DNA of 23,232 bases from a virus. The notes under the pieces are model-generated. The model saw only the letters and a program-made list of their open reading frames with translations. It was not told where the DNA came from and did no database searches. Shown here in pieces: positions 5,076-13,189 of this stretch. Location: positions 1 through 23,232 of IMG/VR virus record IMGVR_UViG_3300001352_000088; one strand, written 5' to 3'. Position 1 is the first letter of the stretch; each line of letters opens with the position of its first letter. A program made the position numbers and the translations under genes.

Positions 5076-5669
5076 TTATGTTATAGCCTGTACTAATGTT
5101 TGCATTCTCATTACATCGATTGAAATATCATGTGTAGGGTCATGCTTTACAAAGCCTTCACATTTCGGTGGGATAAAGGTATTTTTTAAATCGGTCCCCC
5201 AAGATAGACCCTCAATAAGTGAACGGGTGTCACGAACTTCCCACCAATCATACGGCATCATATGTTCAGTTTGGCGTATAATACTTTCAACAAAAATTGG
5301 ATCAAATGTATTACCACGGGTATATATTTTTTCAATTGAAAATGGTTTATTTAAAATAAAAAAATCATAAAGTTTTGTAATTGATACATCAGAAGGAGTT
5401 GGATTAATCTGTTTTTTTACTGGCGGTATTTGTTCACCCCACCAATCAAGGGTTTCTTTTTCAATCTTACGGTTATACTTTTTCACTTGCTCTTGGACAT
5501 TAAATTTAATAGTTTTTGTAGCACGTACTAATTCTGGAAAAGTATATGGTTGAGTAGTAAAGCGGGCTTCACTAAAATTAAGCATTGTCATTGAAACAAC
5601 AACCCCATTAGTTGTATCTCTGGACAATGTTTCAAAATCAAAAATACATGCATTATCTTGCGTTGTCAT
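5076..5669 (-). CDS. dexA: DexA-type 3'-5' exonuclease, 197 aa
   Basis: DEDDh-superfamily exonuclease. The catalytic set is visible: FDFET (D11, E13), TFDPIF (D123) and HDPTHDISID (H180, D185). It aligns with T4 exonuclease A (DexA) through IEKETLDWWGEQ (T4 TKSTIEWWKNQ), YTRGNTFDPI (T4 WCRGMSFDFPI), WEVRDTRSLIE (T4 WNQRDIRTRIE) and GFVKHDPTHD (T4 GFVAHDSIHD). T4 DexA is 227 residues. The enzyme degrades single-stranded or host DNA and may assist recombination. An AAGGA ribosome binding site lies at the end of gene 44, ten bases upstream, so it is probably co-transcribed with 44. In T4 dexA is not located in the clamp loader cluster. Confidence 0.85.
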   Translation of the reverse strand: MTTQDNACIFDFETLSRDTTNGVVVSMTMLNFSEARFTTQPYTFPELVRATKTIKFNVQEQVKKYNRKIEKETLDWWGEQIPPVKKQINPTPSDVSITKLYDFFILNKPFSIEKIYTRGNTFDPIFVESIIRQTEHMMPYDWWEVRDTRSLIEGLSWGTDLKNTFIPPKCEGFVKHDPTHDISIDVMRMQTLVQAIT

Positions 5670-5679
5670 ATAAAAATCC

Positions 5680-6618
5680 TTACTTAAAATTTACATTAGC
5701 CATAATTTCGGTTAAGCATGCTACAATATTTATTTCATGATCGGCAACAAATGCATTTTTATACTGGTAATCCGCCAAAATAAGAACCAACTGTGGGATT
5801 GTAGATGCATCAACCTTATCGTTCATTCTGTCATAGATACCTCTAAAGATTGAGGAAGCATCTGTATCTACATTATTAACTACCCAGTTACGCATCTTTT
5901 TAAAATCTTTTGTTTTTAAAAATAAAAAGAGATCGTCAAATGTTTTATCTGTTAAATTAACTAAAATACCAGCATCAATTTTACCAGAAACAGAATATCG
6001 CTGTACTTCATTTAAAACTCTCCGCCAATCTGGCGCAAATTTCATAATAAGATTTGCAAGGGCATTTTTCTCGTATGCAACATTTTCTTTTTCAAGAATA
6101 GTAATAGTTTTATTCATGAATTCAGCTGCTAAGCCAGCCATTTCTTTTTTAGTGGTATTAAATTCATATACACTACAACGAGAATGTAATGGTTCAATAA
6201 TGCGATTTTTAAAATTACATGTTAAAATAAATCGACAATTATTAGAAAATTCTTCAATAAATCCACGCAAAGCGGGTTGAGTTGATTGTGCATTAAGATA
6301 ATCAGCTTCATCCAAAATAACTACTTTGTATCCTCCTTGTAGTGAAACAGATGAAGCAAATTGTTTAATTTTAGTGCGTAGCGTATCAATATTACCTTCT
6401 TCACTACCATTAATAATAATATAATCTAATTCAAGTTCTTTACACATAGCTTTTGCTATAGTTGTTTTACCTAAACCGGCACTACCAGAAAATAGCATAT
6501 TGGGCAATTCACCTGTTGCAACAATTTGCTTAAAAACTGCTTTAAATTCTGGTTGTAGAATTGTATCGTCTACACATTGTGGTCTATATTTTTCGGTCCA
6601 CAAAAAATCATTGCTCAT
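5680..6618 (-). CDS. 44: Clamp loader large subunit gp44, 312 aa
   Basis: AAA+ ATPase of the sliding clamp loader. Walker A is GSAGLGKT (45-52), Walker B is VVILDEAD (99-106), and the SRC arginine-finger motif is at 146-148. Its length matches the 319 residues of T4 gp44. The N-terminal WTEKYRPQ is the usual opening of clamp loader subunits. It lies downstream of gene 45 and the 71-aa gene but is separated from them by a strong terminator, so some transcription must start in the 34-base gap or read through. It works with gp62, encoded 1.3 kb downstream. Confidence 0.95.
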   Translation of the reverse strand: MSNDFLWTEKYRPQCVDDTILQPEFKAVFKQIVATGELPNMLFSGSAGLGKTTIAKAMCKELELDYIIINGSEEGNIDTLRTKIKQFASSVSLQGGYKVVILDEADYLNAQSTQPALRGFIEEFSNNCRFILTCNFKNRIIEPLHSRCSVYEFNTTKKEMAGLAAEFMNKTITILEKENVAYEKNALANLIMKFAPDWRRVLNEVQRYSVSGKIDAGILVNLTDKTFDDLFLFLKTKDFKKMRNWVVNNVDTDASSIFRGIYDRMNDKVDASTIPQLVLILADYQYKNAFVADHEINIVACLTEIMANVNFK

Positions 6619-6651
6619 AATATAATACCTATAACTTTATTCATTCAAGGA

Positions 6652-6677
6652 TAAAAAAGAGTGACTTTCGTCACTCT
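6652..6677 (-). terminator. Rho-independent terminator between the 71-aa gene and gene 44
   Basis: On the minus strand AGAGTGAC, a GAAA tetraloop and GTCACTCT are followed by TTTTT. The perfect 8-bp stem with a stable loop makes this a strong terminator inside the replication gene cluster; it could keep clamp levels higher than clamp loader levels. Confidence 0.9.
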
Positions 6678-6682
6678 TCATT

Positions 6683-6898
6683 TTATTTTTTTTGTGGGGC
6701 TTGTGGGGCTTCTGATTGTTCCTGTTTCCAGTTTTCTACAATCTGTACTGCATTAGTAGCTTGATCTCTAAGCTGCCCAATAGTACTAAGTTCTTCGCCG
6801 CGGAATCCTCCGCGCTGTGTAACTGTATCAATTACTGCAATAGTGCTCCGAGCAATATTGTTCATAGTATCATAAGCTTGTTTATGGTCGGCCATCAT
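6683..6898 (-). CDS. Small conserved phage protein, 71 aa
   Basis: An acidic helical protein with a Glu/Gln/Pro/Ala-rich tail (EQSEAPQAPQKK). Short proteins of this type sit between genes 45 and 44 in marine T4-like phages; I recall no function for them. The ATG overlaps the gene 45 stop codon (TAATG), and GGAGAATA lies just upstream, so translation is coupled to the clamp. A second ATG follows the first and could be the real start. No catalytic motif is visible. Confidence 0.75.
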   Translation of the reverse strand: MMADHKQAYDTMNNIARSTIAVIDTVTQRGGFRGEELSTIGQLRDQATNAVQIVENWKQEQSEAPQAPQKK

Positions 6899-7572
6899 TA
6901 TTCTCCGTATGTTGATGTTTTTTCAAGAGCAATCCAATAGGTTAGAGTGCTTTCTGAGTGAGTTAATTTCGAAATTAGTTTAGATGAAATTTCTACGTTA
7001 TAGGTACCTGGTAGAACTTTCAAGTTTGCGATATTAAAAATAAAGTTATAGTTATCTGCGTTTGAGCTACCTTCAACATCAATTGAATAGGTATTTGCGG
7101 TGGCATTATCTGAGCTAGTTACGGTCAAGGTAATGCTGTCTCGGGATCCGGATACAGATACTTCCGAATGTCCAAGAGCGGCTGCGGCGCGCTTAATGCG
7201 ATTAAGAGTATCGTTATCAAGAGTAAACCGCACATCTGCCTCAGGCATTTTTACTTCTTTGGTAGGAGTAGTAAGCATTTCTGGGTCAGAAAAGAAATAT
7301 TTTACTTTAGATCGGCCAGTAGAATCACCAATCTTAACAGAATTTTCATCAAACGTAAGTCTTGGGATATCAACTAAATTAAGAACTCCGAGAAATTCAT
7401 TTAGATCATATACACCAAAAGCTTGAGGAAAGTTTTCAGGAATTTCAGTACGAGCCAAAATGTTTTTAGCTTCTGAAATAGTATGTACTACATTACCTTG
7501 CTGCATAACCAAATTTGAGTTAATAGTAGAAAAGTTTTTTAGTACTGAAAGTGTTGTTTCGCTTAGTTCCAT
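6898..7572 (-). CDS. 45: Sliding clamp gp45, 224 aa
   Basis: Trimeric processivity factor of gp43, and in T4 also the mobile activator of late transcription through gp55. The length fits T4 gp45 (228 residues), and the opening MELSETTLSVLKNFSTINSN with the later pattern of beta strands and DLNEFLGVLNLVD is characteristic of the family. The gene has a good sigma70-like promoter and a GGAG ribosome binding site. It is followed by the coupled 71-aa gene and a terminator. The pairing with gp55 in this window implies that clamp-dependent late transcription is conserved. Confidence 0.93.
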   Translation of the reverse strand: MELSETTLSVLKNFSTINSNLVMQQGNVVHTISEAKNILARTEIPENFPQAFGVYDLNEFLGVLNLVDIPRLTFDENSVKIGDSTGRSKVKYFFSDPEMLTTPTKEVKMPEADVRFTLDNDTLNRIKRAAAALGHSEVSVSGSRDSITLTVTSSDNATANTYSIDVEGSSNADNYNFIFNIANLKVLPGTYNVEISSKLISKLTHSESTLTYWIALEKTSTYGE

Positions 7573-7596
7573 TATATATCTCCATCATATATTAGT

Positions 7597-7625
7597 ATTA
7601 TATACTATTTTTTGTGTAAAGTAAA
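7597..7625 (-). promoter_or_regulatory. Sigma70-like promoter for gene 45
   Basis: On the minus strand TTTACT (7620-7625), a 17-base spacer and TATAAT (7597-7602) lie in the 56-base gap between gp46 and gp45. The same hexamers and spacing occur upstream of gene 55. Confidence 0.75.
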
Positions 7626-7628
7626 CAC

Positions 7629-9347
7629 TTATGCTAAAATTTTACTAAAATTCTTATCTTTAGTAAATTCAATTTTCTGCTTAAATTTTCCGTCTAAAAT
7701 TTCTCCTTTATGAGATATTACAAAAACATTAGTGTCATCGTCAAGGGTATATAATATTTTCATAAGATTATCTACACCATCATGGTCTAAAGATGAATCG
7801 AATGTTTCATCTAAAACAAGCAAGTTGGTTGCTACAGAATTTTTCATTTTAGCAATCATACGCCATGTGAAAAGCAATGCTAGATCAATACGTTGCTTTT
7901 CGCCCTCACTAAATGAGTCATATGTGAATGAATCACGATGTCTAGATTTGATTGTTTCAGTAAAACTTTCATCAAGATTAAAGTGAACATAAAAATCTAG
8001 GATTTGCAGATATTGATTTACAAGTCTATTTATTACTGGAATATATTGTTTAATAACTTTAGTTTTAATGCCGGTATCTTTTAGCATTTCCATCATAACA
8101 GCGTTATAATTAAATTCGTCATTAATACTTAGTTTGGTTTCAAAATACTCTTCTTTTTCATTTTCAAGTGCTTGAAGACTTTCCCAAGACTTTTTAATAT
8201 CGCCTTCATTACCCTTAATTTTAGAAATAGCAGTTGATAATGTTTCAATTTGTGAGCGAATTCTTACAATCTCTCTGTTATTACCAGACATTAATAAAGT
8301 CTTATCGCGGATAATAGCTGTTGAATCATTTAATTTTTCAAGTTTTTCCTCAACTAATTTAGAGTTTTCCTGGGCAATATCTAATGCTGATTGCAATTCT
8401 ATAGCTTTATTTTTTGCTTCAGATAATTTTGTTTTAATTAATTCTTCTGGAATACTTTGCGAACATGTTGGACAATTATCATGCTCTTCATAGAATTTGG
8501 AATCTTTAACTAATAATCGAATTTTTTGGGTAAATTCGCTTTTATAATGCAAAAGGTTTTGCCGCTTATCATGGCAAATTTTTAACGACTCTTCAAGACC
8601 ATTACTTAATGTTTCAATTTCATCAGACATAGTATTATTAAAAGATTGCAATTCTGCAATTTCTGATTCATACAAAGCAATTTCGGCTTGCTTTTCATCG
8701 ACCTGATCATTATTCAGATCCTCGACTTCCCGAATATATTTTTTCTGTAAAGAAATTTTTTCTCTTATCAATTCAAACTGATAATTAATATCTTTTAGTT
8801 TATCTTTAAGACCAGTCTGTTTTTCTTTTAAGATTGAATTCATTTTAGAAAAAATATTAATATCTAACAAATCTTCAATAACATCTCGCCGTTGCTGTGC
8901 AGGCAATTGCATAAATGGTATAAATGAGGATGATCCCAACACAACAATTTGATGAAAGCTTTTATGATTAAGTTTAATAATATTTCTTTCAAGAATTTGT
9001 TGATATTCTTTAGCGTGCGATGATTGATTTATCATTTCGCCGTTTTTCCAAATTTCAAATATTGTTGGTTTAATACCACGCACTACTTTAAATGCTGCTT
9101 TACCAATATAAAAATTGACCTCGACTAAACAATCCTTATTATTTACAGTATTAACAAGTTGAGGCTTATTAATATTACGGTGAGGTTTTCCGAATAATGC
9201 AAATGATAAAGCATCCAGTAAAGTAGATTTACCTGCACCATTATGACCAACAATAAGTGTTGATTTAGTTTTATTCAAATCAATTTCTGACCAATTATTA
9301 CCAGTAGACAGAAAATTCTTCCATCGAATATTTGAAAATACAATCAT
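7629..9347 (-). CDS. 46: Recombination nuclease subunit gp46 (Rad50-like), 572 aa
   Basis: SMC-type ATPase that works with gp47 to resect DNA ends for phage recombination-dependent replication. Walker A is GHNGAGKS (34-41). A long coiled coil is broken by a zinc hook, CPTC (292-295). The ABC signature FSEGEKQRID is at 479-488, and Walker B NLLVLDET begins at 508. The length is close to T4 gp46 (560 residues). Its ATG overlaps the gp47 stop codon as ATGA, giving coupled synthesis of the two subunits. All motifs are intact. Confidence 0.96.
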   Translation of the reverse strand: MIVFSNIRWKNFLSTGNNWSEIDLNKTKSTLIVGHNGAGKSTLLDALSFALFGKPHRNINKPQLVNTVNNKDCLVEVNFYIGKAAFKVVRGIKPTIFEIWKNGEMINQSSHAKEYQQILERNIIKLNHKSFHQIVVLGSSSFIPFMQLPAQQRRDVIEDLLDINIFSKMNSILKEKQTGLKDKLKDINYQFELIREKISLQKKYIREVEDLNNDQVDEKQAEIALYESEIAELQSFNNTMSDEIETLSNGLEESLKICHDKRQNLLHYKSEFTQKIRLLVKDSKFYEEHDNCPTCSQSIPEELIKTKLSEAKNKAIELQSALDIAQENSKLVEEKLEKLNDSTAIIRDKTLLMSGNNREIVRIRSQIETLSTAISKIKGNEGDIKKSWESLQALENEKEEYFETKLSINDEFNYNAVMMEMLKDTGIKTKVIKQYIPVINRLVNQYLQILDFYVHFNLDESFTETIKSRHRDSFTYDSFSEGEKQRIDLALLFTWRMIAKMKNSVATNLLVLDETFDSSLDHDGVDNLMKILYTLDDDTNVFVISHKGEILDGKFKQKIEFTKDKNFSKILA

Positions 9348-10405
9348 ACTATTTCTAATGCCTGCGCTTCAATCAATAAATTGTGCATATTCGTTTTAAT
9401 TCTATTTTTATCAAGATCTGTATCAACAGCATCTACATAACTATCAAGCAATGTCGAAGTATCATCAACCGAAATTGATTCGTCCTCAACATTTTCACCA
9501 ATGAACTCACTAAAATTTTCAGCAATTTTTAGTTCATAAATCTTCTTATTTTGTATTTTATCAACAAATCGCTCAAATGTAAATAGGTCTTGTTTATTTA
9601 TTACAACTATTTTTACAAATTTATAATCTAAATTATCTAATGGATAGTCAGTATAATCATATTTAGAATCATCGTATATAATCTTTTCATGTAAAGTATG
9701 CGGATTATGAATAGCTTCTATTTCTCGAGTTTCGGTATCAATCACATGAAAATATTTTTTGTCATGGGCATCAGACCAAGAAAACTCCATTTGTGAACCC
9801 AAGTAATGAATATTGTCACGACTGGATTTTGTATGAAAATGTCCAGACAAAACAGTTTCAAATCTAGAAAATTCTTTATGATTCATACCATGGGTATTTT
9901 TAATACCTCTCATCATTTCAAAATCATTCAATTCTAAATGGCCACCAAGCCAATCTGCTTTGCATTCTTTTACAAATTTTATAGAAGCATCGTAATTTTC
10001 AGTAGTAATCCATGGAAGCAAGGCCATTTTTAATGAGCCATACTCCATAACACGCGGTTCCATAATAATATGGATTTCATTCATAAAATGACCAAGTAAT
10101 TCCTTTAATGAGTTTAAATCATTTGTATTTTTATAATAAGTGTCATGATTACCTGGAATAATATCCATGGTCATTTTGTTTTCACGTAGCTTATCTAAAA
10201 AATGCTTGCGATTATGATTAAGTGCTTTAAAATTTACAAATTTGCGATGGTCAAAAAAATCGCCAAGATGTAAAATTTGAGTAATATTGTTTTTTTTACA
10301 ATATGGGAAAAAAATTTCATCCCAAAACTTAGCTGAGTTATCAAGGAACACTTCTGAACTATTTCTAATACCACAATGTGTGTCATTAATTACTGCTATT
10401 TTCAT
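9344..10405 (-). CDS. 47: Recombination nuclease subunit gp47 (Mre11-like), 353 aa
   Basis: Metallophosphoesterase nuclease, the partner of gp46. The phosphoesterase motifs are present: INDTH (D8, H10), LGDFFDHR (D49, H53), GNHD (85-88) and GHFH (188-191). T4 gp47 is 339 residues. The C-terminal part, after about 240, is the gp46-binding region and is acidic. Its ATG overlaps the gp55 stop as ATGA, so 55, 47 and 46 form one coupled unit served by the promoter upstream of 55. Confidence 0.95.
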   Translation of the reverse strand: MKIAVINDTHCGIRNSSEVFLDNSAKFWDEIFFPYCKKNNITQILHLGDFFDHRKFVNFKALNHNRKHFLDKLRENKMTMDIIPGNHDTYYKNTNDLNSLKELLGHFMNEIHIIMEPRVMEYGSLKMALLPWITTENYDASIKFVKECKADWLGGHLELNDFEMMRGIKNTHGMNHKEFSRFETVLSGHFHTKSSRDNIHYLGSQMEFSWSDAHDKKYFHVIDTETREIEAIHNPHTLHEKIIYDDSKYDYTDYPLDNLDYKFVKIVVINKQDLFTFERFVDKIQNKKIYELKIAENFSEFIGENVEDESISVDDTSTLLDSYVDAVDTDLDKNRIKTNMHNLLIEAQALEIV

Positions 10406-10995
10406 TCCAAAAATTCCTGCAAGTCAGAATCAACATTTTGTTTACGTTTAGCTCGAGTTTTTTGAGCTTTTGCAAACTCTTTAATCTCTGTATCGTATAC
10501 TTTAATTTTATCAATTCTATCTTTAAGAGTATCAACAAAGTGAGTAGCAACAGAATTTGCGGCATCACCGCCTTCATTTACAAGAAAGGCTTCAACACCA
10601 GATTGGGATAAATATTTTTCTTTAATTTCTTGCTGGCGCTTTTCTTTTGCAATCCGGCGTAAAAAAGCAAACCAAATAATTTGAGTAAAATATGCAAAAG
10701 CATTTGGTTTACCGGTTCGTGTTACGGCATTAATATTATAATTCTCAACTGCTTTAAGACAATTTTCTACCGAATCCATAACCATTTCTTCTCTATACGT
10801 ATATCGAATAAAATTAGATTTATGTGAAAGATTTTCAGCAATTTTTAAAAAACATATTGCAATATAATCTGGTACAACTGGTAATTGCTCGCCGGCCTCG
10901 CGAGCAGCATTTACTGATTCTACATATGCAACAATAGCAAGAGCAAACTCTTGGTTATTTACGTAGTGTAAATTTTTAGATTTTTTCTTAGCCAT
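10402..10995 (-). CDS. 55: Late transcription sigma factor gp55, 197 aa
   Basis: Directs host RNA polymerase to late promoters (TATAAATA). It matches T4 gp55 through YVNNQEFALAIVAYVE near the N-terminus (T4 YVNNKELLQAIIDWK), the IAENLSHKSNFIRYTYREEM segment, and NPNAF-type helix FAYFTQIIWFAFLRRIAKEK (T4 [20 protein letters not shown]). The extreme C-terminus, DSDLQEFLE, resembles the gp45-binding tail of T4 gp55 (SLDFLYE). It has an AGGAG ribosome binding site and a TTTACT-N17-TATAAT promoter. Its presence supports the late boxes found in this window. The 267 bases upstream hold the opposed tandem cassettes. Confidence 0.92.
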   Translation of the reverse strand: MAKKKSKNLHYVNNQEFALAIVAYVESVNAAREAGEQLPVVPDYIAICFLKIAENLSHKSNFIRYTYREEMVMDSVENCLKAVENYNINAVTRTGKPNAFAYFTQIIWFAFLRRIAKEKRQQEIKEKYLSQSGVEAFLVNEGGDAANSVATHFVDTLKDRIDKIKVYDTEIKEFAKAQKTRAKRKQNVDSDLQEFLE

Positions 10996-11020
10996 ATTAA
11001 TATTCTCCTAATATAGTAAT

Positions 11021-11049
11021 ATTATAAACTAATTTACATTAAAAGTAAA
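11021..11049 (-). promoter_or_regulatory. Sigma70-like promoter for gene 55
   Basis: On the minus strand TTTACT (11044-11049), a 17-base spacer and TATAAT (11021-11026) lie 26-54 bases upstream of the gp55 ATG. The hexamers and spacer length are identical to those of the gene 45 promoter. Confidence 0.75.
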
Positions 11050-11077
11050 CAAGTTTTTTTTATATTTTTTTTCAGTT

Positions 11078-11156
11078 ATATGCATTTTAGGGGTTTACAA
11101 ATTTAATATTTGTGATATAATAGAAGAGTAAGCTTCTAAAAGGGGAGGATAGTATA
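11078..11156 (+). repeat. Tandem promoter cassette, copy 1
   Basis: A 79-bp unit running from ATATGCATT to GGATAGTATA, almost identical to 11186-11262, with only small differences near the start and in one A/G run. Each unit contains a rightward promoter, an inverted repeat between the -35 and -10 boxes (ACAAAT, five bases, ATTTGT), a second inverted repeat around the expected start site (AGAAG, six bases, CTTCT) and a purine-rich GGGGAGG. It is oriented against all genes in the window. The layout resembles the promoter/stem-loop cassettes (PeSL) described in T-even phages; equivalence is inference. Confidence 0.9.
11094..11121 (+). promoter_or_regulatory. Rightward sigma70-like promoter, copy 1
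   Basis: On the plus strand TTTACA (11094-11099), a 16-base spacer and TATAAT (11116-11121), with an extended -10 TG at 11113-11114. The expected start is near 11128. It points rightward, antisense to the 140-aa gene and uvsW. Confidence 0.7.
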
Positions 11157-11185
11157 TCGACATCCCATATATTTTATTGATGCAC

Positions 11186-11262
11186 ATATGCATTAGAGGT
11201 TTACAAATTTAATATTTGTGATATAATAGAAGAGTAAGCTTCTAAAAAGGGAGGATAGTATA
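11186..11262 (+). repeat. Tandem promoter cassette, copy 2
   Basis: A 77-bp second copy of the unit at 11078-11156, separated from it by 29 unrelated bases. It ends exactly at the stop codon of the 140-aa gene. Conservation is strongest over the promoter, the two inverted repeats and the GGGAGGATAGTATA tail, and relaxed in the first 15 bases, which suggests selection on the promoter and leader. Confidence 0.9.
11200..11227 (+). promoter_or_regulatory. Rightward sigma70-like promoter, copy 2
   Basis: On the plus strand TTTACA (11200-11205), a 16-base spacer and TATAAT (11222-11227), with TG two bases before the -10 box. Transcription would enter the 140-aa gene and uvsW in antisense. Confidence 0.7.
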
Positions 11263-11685
11263 CTAATGCATTGTTGGTTTAGAATTCTTAAAGATCGATA
11301 CAATTTTTTCTTTATCTTCTTCACTTAATTCTTCATCAAGTTCATCTAAAGTTTTTTCATTTTCAAGTGGTTGTTCATATTCTTGCATTTCTTCATCCCA
11401 CTCTTCTTTCATTTTCTGCAAAGCAAAATAATATTGATCTATTGTTTTAATATGAGGAATACTAGATGCAGTAATGTGATCTCTATTAAGCCCAATGATT
11501 CCATTTTCACCTTCAACATATGTCATCATCGGTCTAAAAATATAATATGTTCCCTCTTTTACATTCATTCGAGAAATAATTAAACAGTTTCTAACAACCA
11601 TATCATTAAGTTCTTCATCATCTTCAAGTATTTCTGCTACGATTTCAAGGCCATTAGCAAGAAGAAATTGTCCGTAATTATTCAT
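11263..11685 (-). CDS. Acidic conserved phage protein, 140 aa (possible Sm-like barrel)
   Basis: The N-terminal 75 residues read as a small beta barrel: FLLANGLEIVAEILEDD, then VVRNCLIIS, then YYIFRPMMTYVEG. This strand pattern, with a Gly-containing first strand, is reminiscent of LSm-like phage proteins (tentative, by eye). The C-terminal 50 residues are very acidic and Glu-rich, like DNA mimics or unstructured tails. The gene starts eight bases inside the uvsW 3' end (ATGAATAA), so it is translationally coupled. A small gene at this place, between uvsW and 55, is usual in marine T4-like phages. Function unknown. Confidence 0.75.
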   Translation of the reverse strand: MNNYGQFLLANGLEIVAEILEDDEELNDMVVRNCLIISRMNVKEGTYYIFRPMMTYVEGENGIIGLNRDHITASSIPHIKTIDQYYFALQKMKEEWDEEMQEYEQPLENEKTLDELDEELSEEDKEKIVSIFKNSKPTMH

Positions 11686-13189
11686 TTAAATCTACCATAT
11701 GTATTTTACAATTAAATTGTTCTCGTTTATATATCTTCAATCTTTCTTCAGCATGTACTAAAGAATAATTCTTTTTAGACTTATATTTTAAATTATCTGC
11801 AATATCGTATAGCTGAGTTGTTTTACCATTTTCACTTTTTCTTAACCCCCTGCCGATACTTTGTAAAATTCTGATTTGAGATTTTGAAGGGGAGGCAAAT
11901 ACAATGTTATGCAAGTTCCTTATATTTATCCCTGTACTAAACGTACCTAAACTTGCCACAATAATTGCATCTTTTTGTGTCTCAACTATTTTACGTATTG
12001 CTTCTCGATCGCTAGCTTCAGTGCCACCCGATACAAAAAAGATCTTGCGTTTTTCATCAGCTTTATTTGCTATTAAAGTATGTAATGGTTTACCATGTTT
12101 TTCAACAAACTGATACAATACAAGCGTATTACCGTCCAAAGATAAAGACAAATTACTAATAAATTTATTACGCTTTTCATTAGTAACAATAAAGTTAATT
12201 TCTTCTTGATAAGATTGACCAGATAAAATTTTCTTTGTCTCTTCTTTATATTGCAGCGTTAACAGATTAATGTCTAATTGGGCGAGCGTATTTTTGTCTT
12301 GAAGCGTTTTTGTTGTAGTGACATTTTTAACTTTACCAAATAATCCTTCAAGTGTTAATTTATGAGTTTGTGTACCATCTAGCGTTCCGGTTGTACCAAA
12401 TCTATACGCAGCCAATCTGGCTTTATTCATAATAGCTGTTAAAGATTTAGATTTAAATCCATGGCACTCGTCCCCAAACACAGCACCAAATTGTTCGAAC
12501 CATGCTGGCCCTAATTTGTAAATAGATTGCCACGTTGAAATATAAATTCTATTATGAATATTAGTTTTTTCTTTACCCGAATAAATCACATGACATTCTT
12601 TTTCTACCTGGAATGATTCATCGGCAGTCGAATAGTCTGCGAAATCTGCATACATTTGTTGCACTAAGGAGGTTGTTGGAACAATAACTAATACTTTTTG
12701 ATTAAAATTTTCAAGGTACCATCGCATTAAAGCATAAATTATAAGTGATTTACCGGACCCAGTTGGCGACAAAAGAATAGCGCGTTTTTTTCGAATTGCA
12801 TCACATATTGCATCAAACTGATAATCTCTAACTTCAATAGGTTCTCCGCGCCCTTGTAAATTTAATCGCTTAAGAAAATCCATAATTGCTTTTGGATCTA
12901 TATCATTATATTGCTCGGGCATGCCATATAAAGAATCTTCATATTCTATGGTATAATTTCTTTTTTCAGCAAATTCTTTTACATATGGTAATAACCCAAG
13001 GCCTAGTTCATTTGTTTGAGCATTATATAGCCTAACTTTACCATCCCATATTTTATTTTTGTATAATGGCATAAATTTATACCCTGGAACAAAAAAACTG
13101 AAGAAATCTGATAATTCTGCGCCGATGCCCCAATCGCAACCAATTAGCATCATTGACTCATTCTTTTTTTGAATTACTATTTTATCCAC
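11678..13189 (-). CDS. uvsW: Helicase UvsW, 503 aa
   Basis: SF2 helicase that unwinds branched DNA and R-loops, switching phage replication from origin- to recombination-dependent. Walker A is SPTGSGKS (141-148), DECH is at 240-243, and motif VI QSIGRGLRK is at about 443-451; the N-terminal domain has DFFSFFVPGYKF as in T4 (DFFSFEADGYRF). I chose the GTG at 13187-13189: it gives 503 residues, the length I recall for T4 UvsW, aligns with the T4 N-terminus, and overlaps the uvsY stop by only eight bases (GTGGATAA). The frame stays open to a TTG at 13258, but that would overlap uvsY by 77 bases. Confidence 0.93.
   Translation of the reverse strand: MDKIVIQKKNESMMLIGCDWGIGAELSDFFSFFVPGYKFMPLYKNKIWDGKVRLYNAQTNELGLGLLPYVKEFAEKRNYTIEYEDSLYGMPEQYNDIDPKAIMDFLKRLNLQGRGEPIEVRDYQFDAICDAIRKKRAILLSPTGSGKSLIIYALMRWYLENFNQKVLVIVPTTSLVQQMYADFADYSTADESFQVEKECHVIYSGKEKTNIHNRIYISTWQSIYKLGPAWFEQFGAVFGDECHGFKSKSLTAIMNKARLAAYRFGTTGTLDGTQTHKLTLEGLFGKVKNVTTTKTLQDKNTLAQLDINLLTLQYKEETKKILSGQSYQEEINFIVTNEKRNKFISNLSLSLDGNTLVLYQFVEKHGKPLHTLIANKADEKRKIFFVSGGTEASDREAIRKIVETQKDAIIVASLGTFSTGINIRNLHNIVFASPSKSQIRILQSIGRGLRKSENGKTTQLYDIADNLKYKSKKNYSLVHAEERLKIYKREQFNCKIHMVDLNE

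Noticed and set aside
10386-10577. 63-codon minus-strand Leu/Lys-rich frame
   Set aside because: A shifted-frame shadow inside gp55, with no ribosome binding site.
11266-11328. 20-codon plus-strand frame (MHCWFRI...) just after cassette copy 2, with GGGAGG upstream
   Set aside because: The spacing to the purine-rich site is long (11 bases), the frame lies wholly in antisense to the 140-aa gene, and the equivalent position after cassette copy 1 has no start codon.
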